Part shown: piece after piece, positions 50,401 to 57,561 of the stretch
Layout: every line of letters begins with the position of its first letter
Numbering within the stretch: position 1 is the stretch's first letter
Assembly (NCBI GenBank): GCA_964036155.1
Contig: OZ038423.1
Location: 5,347,249-5,411,248, forward strand
Direction of reading: 5' to 3'
DNA length: 64,000 bases
DNA from: Diploscapter coronatus
Lineage: Eukaryota > Nematoda > Chromadorea > Rhabditida > Rhabditidae
The notes under the pieces: generated by a model
What the model saw: the letters and a program-made list of their open reading frames with translations, nothing else
What the model was told of the DNA's origin: nothing
The model's database searches: none
Position numbers and translations under genes: made by a program

Positions 50401-51802
50401 GAACAATTAAAACATAAATTAAAGCTATTTATATAAAAAGATAAGATCAGAGAAATGTAGACCATCGGCTGCGTGTTCTTCGCTGCGTCTACATAAAAAA
50501 ACACCTGCCCCACTTAGATCCCGGCCGATAACATAGAATTCCCGAATATCGGGAATTTAATATAAAAAATAATAATAAATATAAATATCGACGCAATTTA
50601 ATATAAAATATATACATATATATTGACAAGTTGCGATCTTGGTCGCAACAAGAAGTCTTCTTGAAATTTAGACTTCAAATAAAAATGTATCCTTGAATTT
50701 TGGGCGTACTCTAATATCATAATAGAAAGAGTTCAGTGAGATTATGTATTGCGAACGAAACTTGGCCTACTAATTTTATCAAGAACATAAATGCGAGAAT
50801 AATTAATATCCAGTTCATCATGACTTTGTTGATTTTTTACAACGTCAAAATTTCGTCAATATAGACAAAATAACAGAATTTTAAGATGCTTAAACTATAT
50901 TTCGTTAACAATTTTGAAAAGAATCTTTTTTCGTGGGTTTGTATCGTTATTTTCTCGTCGAATTTGCTGTTTTTGAAATTTGATAAAATTTCAGCTTAGA
51001 TTTTTCCCATTCAGATTGGGCAGTCACGGAAGTTAAAAATGCGCAATTCTTACATCAGAATTAGCTGATCGTTTTCCGAAGCTCATCCTGTAGGCATTCG
51101 GGTCGATTTGGACTTTCCTCTTGCCGAAAGACATTCGGAATGCGTTCCTGTCGAATCGCTTGTTCTCTGACAAACTGTCGTATTCTTCCTGAAACTAAGA
51201 ATGATTACTCAATTAATTTTTGTTTTGAAAAATAAGGTATCGACAGTCTGAAATAGATATAGAAAAATTGAAAAAGTATTTCATTTTCAAAAAAATTATT
51301 CATTTTATTTCCTGATACTATGATAAACTTCAAACTTTTGAACGATTCATTCAGTATGAAAGTTTAGGTAACTTTTTCAAAATATCTCAAGATAAATCTT
51401 GCAAAATCGAATCCGAACTTTTCGAATTGAATTGTCGCTTAGCAAGGAATCTCTCGCAAATAACCTTCGGCTTTTTGTTTCAAACGAAACTCTCAGAATT
51501 CCAACGCTGTTCCCAATCATTCACAAATCAAATTTGTCTTTTTCTGGCAAAAATCGTCAAGTTTACTTCTTTCAGATGCTTTATTCTGTATTCATATCAA
51601 AATTTGTGGTATGATCTAGTTATTTAATTGAATTGGAGAATTTATATGACGCTAGATCTTGTCATCTCGTCAGTATTAAACCTTGAATTAACATGTAATT
51701 TTAGAAAGCCACCTTATTGTCACTTGCAACGGAATCTGCACAACTTGCAATTAGGAATACGGCTGCAAAAATCGCGACTGAACACAACCAAACCGAACCC
51801 AT
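38413..51802 (-). CDS. nlp-1: NLP-1-like neuropeptide precursor (RMSFamide peptides), 3 exons, 114 aa
   Basis: Exons on the minus strand: 51802-51713, 51188-51054, 38532-38413; all junctions are phase 0. The acceptor CCTACAG sits one base before the ATG, as at a trans-splice site. The first 22 or so residues are a signal peptide ([20 protein letters not shown]). Dibasic sites then release [24 protein letters not shown] and the C-terminal [11 protein letters not shown] (followed by RR and stop). The terminal Gly in each predicts amidation. Nematode NLP-1 precursors carry NAFRMSFG repeats, so the assignment is firm in family terms. The peptides would be secreted neuromodulators acting on G-protein-coupled receptors. 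There are only two RMSF copies here; from recall C. elegans NLP-1 has more. Intron 2 is 12.5 kb, of which 11.68 kb is the retroelement insertion in the same orientation. Confidence 0.85.
38976..38980. repeat. Target-site duplication, left copy (AGAAG)
   Basis: AGAAG directly precedes the left LTR and is repeated at 50651-50655 right after the right LTR. Five bases is typical of BEL/Pao integration. Confidence 0.9.
38981..39306 (-). repeat. 3' LTR (left end on the plus strand)
   Basis: 326 bp with 8-bp terminal inverted repeats (TGTTGCGA...TCGCAACA). It contains an AATAAA signal on the minus strand (39035-39030) and a perfect 9-bp-arm palindrome at 39193-39213 (AATTCCCGA, spacer ATA, TCGGGAATT). 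A GGCGGAG purine stretch, read on the minus strand, abuts it internally and may be a short polypurine tract. Confidence 0.95.
39769..40251 (+). CDS. Antisense frame in the retroelement: predicted type I membrane glycoprotein, 160 aa
   Basis: This plus-strand frame runs opposite to gag-pol-env, between the 3' LTR and the accessory zinc-knuckle gene. It is not the shadow of a sense frame, because the minus strand has no long frame here. From the ATG at 39769 it shows a signal peptide ([17 protein letters not shown]), a Cys cluster ([10 protein letters not shown]), two N-glycosylation sequons (NCT, NQT), a Ser/Thr/Pro-rich stalk ([18 protein letters not shown]), a membrane anchor ([20 protein letters not shown]) and a short basic tail (RHKYRSFAK). 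The frame stays open upstream to 39697 without another ATG. The function is unknown and I recognise no homologue. Expression would need antisense transcription, perhaps from the left LTR, which has a TATA-rich run near 39264-39281. Confidence 0.5.
   Translation: MLFAFSIFSLLIILITSELDIPRWIVRRNCPNCTHLCIKLDRYFSPYIFLISLHSFSYREPRWCFSSLSELPHHVLLSFNQTIDSLLEPSSSTTPIPVNSALPVTPYPVTLPQSIVVELSSWSILQAIFLFLIISSAFFLFLYYVRHKYRSFAKTVHVFY
40375..40939 (-). CDS. Accessory zinc-knuckle protein of the retroelement, spliced, about 165 aa
   Basis: Exon 1 (40939-40866) starts [18 protein letters not shown] and ends at GTAAAA in phase 2. Exon 2 (about 40798-40375) continues in phase; an alternative in-frame acceptor lies at 40820-40819. 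It carries a canonical CX2CX4HX4C knuckle ([14 protein letters not shown]), a second variant knuckle ([16 protein letters not shown]) and further Cys/His ([13 protein letters not shown]...H...C). It lies downstream of the envelope and upstream of the 3' LTR, where retroviruses keep accessory genes. An acceptor TTGATATTAG at 40978 suggests a spliced subgenomic mRNA, perhaps from the leader donor near 50186. The function is unknown; the knuckles suggest nucleic-acid binding. It could derive from a duplicated Gag tail. Confidence 0.55.
41090..49933 (-). CDS. Gag-Pol-Env polyprotein of the BEL/Pao element, single 2947-codon frame
   Basis: Start [12 protein letters not shown] at 49933. Gag has three zinc knuckles at about residues 378-440 ([41 protein letters not shown]). 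Protease: FDTGADHTY near 559. [14 protein letters not shown], then YVDNLYI near 969 (YVDN instead of YVDD). RNase [18 protein letters not shown]. Integrase: H-H-C-C region near 1463, then [16 protein letters not shown] and [11 protein letters not shown] up to about 1640. The envelope begins with a signal peptide ([16 protein letters not shown], about 1910), followed by TTTKKP repeats, an acidic E/K/R coiled coil (2030-2125), a Cys-rich domain and a membrane anchor (about 2260-2286). A second signal peptide (about 2443-2461) opens a Gc-like ectodomain with [16 protein letters not shown] and [15 protein letters not shown], then a final anchor. No breaks were seen. Confidence 0.92.
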   Translation of the reverse strand: MTMQEVMSTLKGVIVSATESLKIEIQRADERYKAGFKIDIDASALRKIEEERESIKRTSEMLKQSVNYLRKEIDKGMIILDKMQEGKISTKSWMEYIDKAEKEYLNLYEKTFQIMKRLWNRERDLNEALGRVNKDAEIPPRIDFTLNETVDVNKLMGVTDTPAREVISDKEQEIMTNILAKNKMINVPRFSGKMIDWLPFWESYKQYIHQTNLSNLVKFNALRDCLEGKAAALIKRYPQDGSCYEEAIDRLLSIYNNSDNQTRNLYDKLKGIKRARESLNEIRRTFNEVAVILNQLKRLGNDVNTPGYLIEARFKFPKSVLEELAKEERANYEGRITKMDDLLNEIENHILIQESIEDEETQEVERTYQAREARNIDCGLCGKMGHRARECFTIKAPNERLREAKRNNLCFQCLTKGHEATACRGMRCAKCGGSHHISLCMRDNQFKPQIRADNFRGRSRPRNGSNERFMNRGRFNSRERGNFKSNNRYQGRPRSNSNENNRNRSQYNDKSRETINPRMKKVRFMKNNMTVAENQNRLICGEFKILKKPTDVDERKVAVMFDTGADHTYIEKKLAKNLKLRVLEENIKMRIMSFGGEAKETICDRVELYLVVNKKICYKVKAYTKERITQPSKYPKMNEEDKDYLYEMNMKVGKNENHIENPKILIGLDNYFDLIDDEYTIRRLPSGLKAIKTKLEEKWIVFGKSNDRYGNIFVAKSDEEMMNKMVELDGLGINEKEETDEDLIERFKREVQISKEGAITVGWPWKSGKMEQLGDNRTLAYSRFCQFINSPKTEKVIDEVERQFREQEESGIIEEIGEDNTENPKYHIPYQVVMNMGSNTTKVRVVFDASSHLRNELSLNACLYQGPSLLPDLLGILLRVRVAKNIMNADVAKAFHQISLREEDQDTTRFYWVRNVKEPAVGQNIRVMKFKRLPFGVSSSPFLLNCSIKHYVEQSNCSQWLKEAIKSNLYVDNLYIKFDDVGEIEEKYRETKELFNCMKMNLREYMSNCSEIKEIVKEKDLSQSTKQKILGYQWAPDRDTLSIKLPNRMNKEKLTRRDVISFISGIYDPLGIISPIMNESKLLLPELFKNNSGWDNELSEQTIKKFRVFEAKILNERYEFPRFILPIDSKTFELIIFSDASDSLYAAVGYIRSITNDNKRMTSLLFSKQRLAPRKKTLTIPRLELMGVWIAVKICKLILENIDISISNTYILSDSRVVLAWLTSLEKQSVFIQNRIELIWKTVRELQDKGNKITFAHVRTDVNPADLQTKKIYTFKELKQTDWFEGPLFLKEEESKWPIEEKFMIKKGINEVSLESIVNVAKINISERNMGVCDLYFSNDWERIKFRTRAMLMFIKVKIADKLKAGKLIETMHRALPEIFLFEEENNKKKERKLTPEEIYIIRKHQELFNIRSDPKNGIRTDSDNLVYKRLRLGNASIGNKISSYILNPKSRLAQIIITDLHWSHHHAGLRTLMGIISQRYYGVGWNRAVRSALRKCVVCTKVLGRPFRLPETPDLPERRVSRPKHAFQDTAADFFGPLYIIMEDNRIQKVHVVLFTCLASRMIHLEPMYSLTTSEFILSLRRFIADFGTPETITTDNGTQFHMTERILREKATIQKALNKTLASNKIKWYFNIPSSPWQGGAFERLVGIAKKALKAALGKERISRTIFETILKECRTIINMRPLVYFEDEQEGAFTIRPIDLNRPEFGTMELDGGEYTEFEDVLQKYRDVKAYVQRFWNVWENHYLPRNCVRLRIVPKAVSEKIQPVEGELVLVKTENEPRNKFRLGKIEKLIESRDGQIRTAEVRVTNPDSRKRIPGSMVLKRTVNNLIPLNIGSKKTQIINEDKKAKKREEERTAQEVDMVKDKLLNKVEKNQPKYQTRSVTRREQSRMNCARTSSIIRPILTKGRNWLYYLMLIVIMGCLITESKAQPKNDSNRAVNNMSTGLATSVVVPVADYVDDNKNETFVGEDEPKISTTKKPVVTTTKKPGTTTTKRPEVSTTKKPEVTTTKKDEENENENKNRRRPGVEEDENRNEDENQIRGEWNKLEELRRKVEEDRKKVENERKKLEQDREKLESDRTVIKEEEDKFIAEDEIEQEDEETDTKVAVEETELEIDEEYEKEREREKIRKRDERNNATIAPRKKYKDHQKEIEDHNIHEVKLETEMTCSTNGVLLKDIGYVVNTTYAVCSDGYCVEPIDATDQLEVDFPSDITMHKHKVIWRKMEKRSKKYKLIEIECPAKEFCVAIRCKMCIETLLNPQCHPLMFVCTTIVLLLVIMIPILIKRYWRSIRMVVRCVNHSELMRGLRFSSYVIAGGVVYVIAGIRDLLCWCRRERRVRKTKRREKRDGKEALELMDRSLYGRRTNSKKSIIKKIDNRRKDIEKMTRRASTGSLISREDDIGLQRLPSASSVNSLSSRKLVRFEEDISRSRESSPLSRWKPNRIGSMILIMCLIGQALACDKVIPISHNEDVCENNNCKMKTTEDIFTSPLQKEICIVVGAKDRIIAKIHIEIEYSYKRCEKGPIMYTYNTTSEVAYTKACYRNGKCKAGRCENINKDTKMDEFGSLNDLPGWTYCATSDGGWWNGCWNWKDACLFYRTAVRKNNEKRFYLYECDSWTNELALSVTVDAGPGKKKEAVKTKYLLKEGESDMLFDGEYSKIGRIEVVSVEEGSGIRAMRSKFIQNDHRIGTVIRETELKIPLICDDRNNCTYKDVCDCKIGVSEPTCQCENFDYFKMTENGLPIIKHHYQLLKTDDNTPAIKYYHPRTHLQIELERIYDISAKFNNVTCEISDYTPVKGCYNCERTANFNVTCKSKVKAPALLTCNNRQFLERLTCSPEGYVNEIRKPFNASRVNEVCTIICAKKKKVIDLKGELNYVIPASLRGIISDTRSYADTPLDTKITWPDWIIHMKYLVDSCVDIIGITVIILVLSWITLKYIIPYVVNLVR
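49934..50324 (-). promoter_or_regulatory. Retroelement leader: primer-binding region and splice donors
   Basis: Just inside the 5' LTR, read on the minus strand, is AG then TGGCGCGGCCGACAG (about 50322-50308), a TGG-initial primer-binding site. It would pair with a tRNA having G before CCA; the exact tRNA is not determined. Two GTAAGT donors follow: one at 50299 with an AATTTCAG acceptor only 30 bp on (50270), and one at 50186. A 28-bp direct repeat lies at 50067-50094 and 50104-50131. A second frame (119 codons, 50222-49863) crosses the gag start but lacks an early ATG. Confidence 0.55.
50325..50650 (-). repeat. 5' LTR (right end on the plus strand)
   Basis: 326 bp, with no difference from the left LTR found by eye. 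Read on the minus strand it has a TATA-like TATATAAATAG at about 50439-50429, followed by an AATAAA signal, the order expected for U3 then R. Ends TGTTGCGA/TCGCAACA. The TSD AGAAG follows at 50651-50655. Confidence 0.95.
50651..50655. repeat. Target-site duplication, right copy (AGAAG)
   Basis: Matches 38976-38980 exactly and marks the right boundary of the insertion. Confidence 0.9.
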
Positions 51803-54800
51803 TCTGTAGGATAAATTACCAGCCTGAAAATTTTGAAGATACTTGTTTGTTCAAATTAATAAAAAATCAATAATGCTAGAGCAATTTGATAACTATCAAA
51901 ACTTTAAAAAATCAAAAATTAGAATATGAACACCCATTTGGGGAAAAATCTTATATTGAAGAAATGATTCGGGTTGAAGTATTCAAATGAATGGATACAA
52001 ATGGAAGATGAAGGATTGAGAGGAGACAATTTCTCGTTTTTTGGTGACGGATTATTTGATTATTCCAAAACAAGAGATTAGATGTAAATAACGGGAAAAA
52101 TGGTACTGAACCAAACGAAAATCCGAAGTGATGAAAGTTAATCCACGATGAAAGTGAACAAATACTTGTTTATAATCGGATTGTGTGTGTGAAGATTGAC
52201 AACAAGTAGGCTCCGCAAATACATTTCTCATGGCTATTCTTTTTGTGTAAAAACCATATCTATGAACAGATATTGATGTCACTTAGATGCTCGGGCTATT
52301 AAAACGTCTTTCCTATCGCATTTTCACCTACATAGTAGGAAAAAACGAACCCAAAACGTGAACACGCATTTTACCCTTTTAATTTTGCATATACTATTTT
52401 GATGTTAGAAAGAATGGCTCGAATTTCACTCTTCATTACTCTTTTCACATTTGACGCGAGCCTCTGAACCACTCTTTCGCGATATAGCAAAATGACTTTT
52501 GCTCGCGGACACCTGCGGGCAGCAAAATTATGGGAAACTTTTGTGTCGTACGTGTGGCTCGTCATATTTGCCACCGGTTGCGGGGCGATAATTCCGATAT
52601 CTGGTGAAATAACGGCAGACAACAATGAGTTCGCTAACATTCCCAGAAATCGAATTTTAAGCAGCAAGAAAAATGAGCACATATTGTGTTTACGATTCCT
52701 AACAATAGGGTATCTTTTCATATAATTGATCACAAATACAAATAAGGAGATTTAGATTAATTATGTCAATTGGGGATTTGAAACGATATATTTTTGTGGT
52801 TTCTGCAAATAGAAAAAGATGCTCAGTGTGATAAGTCTGGGATAATAAGAAAAATGTTCGTCGTGATGAAAAGTAGGATTTAAAAAATAAAATTTGATTT
52901 TGCGCTGAATTTGCCTTCCATCGAGCAAATCTGATCAAACCAGAAAATACTCCTGAATTCTATTTTTAACTTTCAAACTATTTCATTATTTACATTGTTT
53001 CGGCTAAATTCTCGTAATATTAGCGTAAAATTTGATTATCTCAATACTTTAGGAAAAAAGGTCTATAAATACTCAGTCAAAAGTATTCAAGACCTAACTT
53101 GAGAGTTTATTATGGTTATGCGATACTCATTCCTAACAAGGATCATTTTTAGAAATAACTTCTATTGAAATATGATTTGCAGAAGGGTAAAAAATTAAGA
53201 AAAAAGTTAGAATTCATATTGAACATAAATCTATGAAAAACATCATATTCAGGATATCCAATATAACCAGCAAGTAATGAAAGATAATATGAGCGTAGGA
53301 GCGCGACAGCACTAATGACAAATCAGCGGAAATGCAGCATTATTTTCACTAATTCGCTCGGTTATTCATCGGCTTTACCACTTAGACTATAAATCATCTA
53401 AACAGCTAGGGATTTGTGCTAAACATAATGCGATAAGACATCAACCTTCCCTAAACTTTCATTTTCTAGGTAAGAGCGATTGAAAGTTTCTTTTAATGTT
53501 ATTCCCTTTCTCTCATAATTATTGAAAATTGTCTAGGAGCCGGCAAGACACATTGAATGAGTAAATTACATGACCATACAAAAAGTCATATCAGATGAAT
53601 AGAGAACGGAAATCATATGCAACAACACAAGCAAGTCTGAACTTGGAAATCATTGGGAATTTAAAGCTCAGCGCTCAGAAAGGAACATAGAATAGAGAAT
53701 GGAAGAGAAGTGAAGATAACAACGGATAAAAGGGGATGAAGAATAAAGGAGCAAGGAGGAAGGAGTAAAGGGACAGGGCCCTCGAGAACTCGTGAGCTGA
53801 CAAAATGGGAGCAGCAAAGGCAAAGACAATCGGGGCAAAATGCCATTCTGGCACATCTACATTCATGGAACAATAATGAAAATATGAAGACAGAGAAACA
53901 GCTTGATGTTAGAAATTTTGATAAATCAATGAGCAATCCTTAAAGAAATTCAAAATGTTTACCATTTGAATTCATATCTTGAAGAGGTGATAATTTAGTA
54001 TTTCGATCAGAATCTCACAATCGAGCAAACAAATTATTTGAATTGTTGGCGTCTTCCACAAAGAAGATTGCACAAATTAACGTACATTGCGCACATTCCC
54101 CTATTCCCAAAGCACAATAGGAACGAATGTCACGTCGTGTACGAGAAGCTGTAGCACTATTTTAAGATATTGGATGATGTCGGTGCAGGATTTCAAAGAC
54201 ATTTGCAGAGATATTCTAATTGCATTACTGCCTAATTAATTTCAAGATAACTTGATGAATGATAGCCTTTAGCGTTATCAAACTCAAGACTAACTGCAAG
54301 CTTCCCATGACTTACTTGAGAGCTAATAAATTTAATCAAGATGAAATCTATCATATGAAAAATGGCTCGATAATGTGATAAATTGTCTTAGCGAAATTTA
54401 CGCAGTAGGCAAACTTCTGAACATAACATAGAGTAGACTAAATGTCACTTATGTGCCACTAGTCATGCAAAGCAGAAAATAGAAAACAAATGCACAAAAT
54501 TTAGCCATTTTCGTCATGACAAAATAAAGAAATGAAGATCGCATTGTTCAACTTCTACAGATGAATCGAGGTCTAATAAGATCTTCCCAGTATTCCTCAC
54601 TCAATGCGACCAAATTTATGTGAGAATGTTATTTAACTATTCAATGATCGAGACGACTCAAAGCATATTTTCTATTTTCGAATTAAAAATTACTGAGGTA
54701 ATTAAAATTCAATTAATTTAAAATTTTGCAAATTACTGATCACCGAACTAACATGATGCGTAATTTAAAAAGTAAATGGGACTTAAAGGTATCTGATAGC

Positions 54801-57561
54801 ATCCAAATTTAACCTATCATGAATAATTTCATCTAGATGAACACAAGTCAGGGAACTAGGTTAGGCTAGAAATACTTGAGAAAAATCTATAAGGACACGT
54901 TTTTAGGATATTTAGTCGATTAAAAATGCATGAGAATATAAAAAAAAAAAATGTATACGAATAAATAACAACAGACAGGAAATATCTGTAAATATAGAAT
55001 TATTCTGGATATTTAGAAAGCAATCTGCACTTCTCACGATTTCAAACTCAGGAATGGCGATAATTTAAAGTCTGAACATCAAAATATTTTTTATCGAAAA
55101 ATACGGGGAATGTAATATTAATCTGGAATTCGAATATCTCGAATTTCAGTCTGTCTCGCCCACAGATTTCTCTGAAATTCACGAGTTTCGTATCTCTCCT
55201 CGCTTAGCGAATCGCAAATTTGTATTCATCGGGAAAATTACAAGTTTCTTCGAATATCTCGCTAATAATTTCAAGGTTTGGACACACAAACAAGACGACT
55301 GGGCGATGCTTATCAAAACTGCTGCGAAATGAGGCGAATTTTTGGTTATTAACACTTTTTTACAGAAGTCTTTTAAATTTGAAAAATTGACTGAAAAAAT
55401 ATTTGCAGAAGTATCGAACTTCAGATTTTGCAAGAATTATTTCCCAAGTCCTAAATTAAACAAATAATCGTTTTTTATATCTCGTGCTCTAAAATATATG
55501 TTTAAACAAGAATTGGGGAAAATATATGAGATAATATTTGGGATAGTAGATTTTCTATAAGGACCTAATTGAATAGAATAATGCCAGACATGATATCTAC
55601 ATGATGAAAGATTATTCCTTTAATGGTCACTGATATGCAAGTTGTGAATGTGTGAATGGATCATAAACCGTTGAAAAACACCTGCAAATTGGATTACCGT
55701 CGGGGAATGTTGTGTTTGAGGAAAGTTTTTCTTCCTGAAAAACTGAATGAGTTCACTCCCATTTGTGGCTTTTTCATTCATAATTCATTCAAAAGCAACT
55801 CATTCACATCGCGTGCCTATCTGCATTCTTCAGAACTTCTTAATTTTCTGAATCATTAATTTCCTTTTCCTTGCAACTTACTACTGCATCATTATGCACA
55901 GATAATCCCATCTTACACATGAGCTAACAACAATGTTACTTATCCTTTGAATTGAGAAACATAGATTGAGAAAGATAGATACCCTTGGAGTCTTTGCAAG
56001 GATTTCAACCAGATTTTTAAGATATACTTTCACAAAGACTTTGGAAAACTTAGACAGGAAAGCCTCATAACTACAAATGCACTCATAAAAGGAGATGGCG
56101 TTGTGACGAAAATCGTCTTGCAAGTTATTTCATGTTTAAAGTTTTTTCGTCTATGAAGTTTAGAATCCTAAATTTAGCGAAGATGCTATCAAATTTGAAC
56201 CTCAAGGGTAGCATTGGATCTTCTTTAAAATACGTAATTTAGAAATATTTAAAATTCGGAGATGGACATAAAGTGCGTTTGACATAAAATCATTACAAAA
56301 AAGATATTATTACGAAACAATCCTTTTGAAGAAAAAATTAACGACATGATGTGCAACTGAAGCATAAAATGGACATTTGAAACGAAACTAGCGAACAAAC
56401 AAATTTGCTTGAAATTGGAGCCCATTGCGTGGCCTAAAGGCATCAACGAATAATAAAAATGGTAAACTCGAAAAATGTCGTAATTTGAATTTTCGCGTTA
56501 CAATTTTCAATCGAAGAAAGACTAAAATTTACACATCAATTCAAAATTTTAAACGTTGGATTTGCTTGCAACTTTGCCAGGTGAATTGTGGCATAAAGAG
56601 GATTGAATTAGGAGGGAAAGCGCACGAAAACGGTGTGAATTTATGAGAAACTCTCGGACAAACTCGATTTGTTGATTTGCATGGAAGACTAGTTCCTTTC
56701 ACACTTCCTGCACACATCAACTCGTCTACTCTAAGCATCCCACTCAGCCACGATTTCTACAAGAAAAGATGCAAAATAAGTATTGAGAAAGTAAGAGTAG
56801 TATTACTAATTCCCGAGCCCAATGATATTTTTGACATCTCTAATTTTAAACTTCTTTTATAGTTTGTACTTCTGCAGGCAGAGGTGTCATTTTCTCACAT
56901 CCTTACTTATGCATCTCTGGGTCCTTTGTCAAATCTTCGAACCAGAAGTTCGGTTGATCATTAGAAATGCGAAAGAAACGTTGAAAATATGTGAAGTGTT
57001 GTTCGGAAATTTTGAACACCTGACGAAACGTGAGAAAGATTGTTTTCGAAAAAGTTGCTTTTCTTCCAAAGTATAATACACTTTATTAACGATAAAAAGT
57101 TGGACACAAGCATTTAAAACTGTCTGGATGGCAGTTGTTTTGGAGAAGCATCAAACCCAAAAAAGAAATAGGAGCGAAAATTCTTCTAATGAACTCTGAA
57201 ACCTATCGCATAGCCAAAGACTGATTATGAGATGGGTAAATGAGTTCAGAAAAGGCTCATATTCTCTGCGTAATTGGAGAAGCTGATCATTAACTAATTG
57301 GGCTGATCTATGAGATCAAATACGTAAATTGGCGAAAAAAAGATTGGAAATAAAACAAATCCAAGCGAAATATTTTTCATTTGAATGATGATAAGATTTA
57401 TCTAATTTTGATTTTCATAATTTCATTTCGTTACTGATTCATTTTCAATGGCAGTTCTGAATGGAAAACTCAGATGATCATGAAAATTTATTTTGCTAAT
57501 CAGGGTTAATTGAGAAGAAAATGAATTTTCTTAGTAAATGGAACCATTTTCAGCTCAATTA
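51803..57561. other. Upstream region of the neuropeptide gene; no gene found
   Basis: 5.8 kb, AT-rich, between the NLP-1-like gene and the next minus-strand gene. A GC-richer island at about 52480-52640 is open in frames on both strands but shows no family motif. A purine-rich plus strand spans 53680-53830. The promoter of the neuropeptide gene presumably lies here, but no site is identifiable by eye. Confidence 0.5.

Larger units (their letters stand above)
38981..50650 (-). mobile_element. Complete BEL/Pao LTR retroelement with envelope genes (11,670 bp)
   Basis: Two 326-bp LTRs, which look identical when read base by base, bracket one gag-pol-env frame on the minus strand, and a 5-bp AGAAG duplication flanks the whole. 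The order protease, RT, RNase H, integrase with three Gag zinc knuckles is that of BEL/Pao (Belpaoviridae/Semotivirus). The primer-binding region follows the 5' LTR (right end). The internal 3' part holds an extra zinc-knuckle gene and an antisense frame. No stop or frameshift was seen in the main frame. The element lies in sense orientation in intron 2 of the NLP-1-like gene; without it that intron would be about 0.85 kb. Identical LTRs imply a very recent insertion. Confidence 0.95.

Noticed and set aside
52371..52733. Opposed frames of 120 and 77 codons
   Set aside because: Both strands are open, but there is no splice logic, family motif or matching neighbour exon. A short hydrophobic start (MARISLFITLF) on the plus strand ends after 17 codons.
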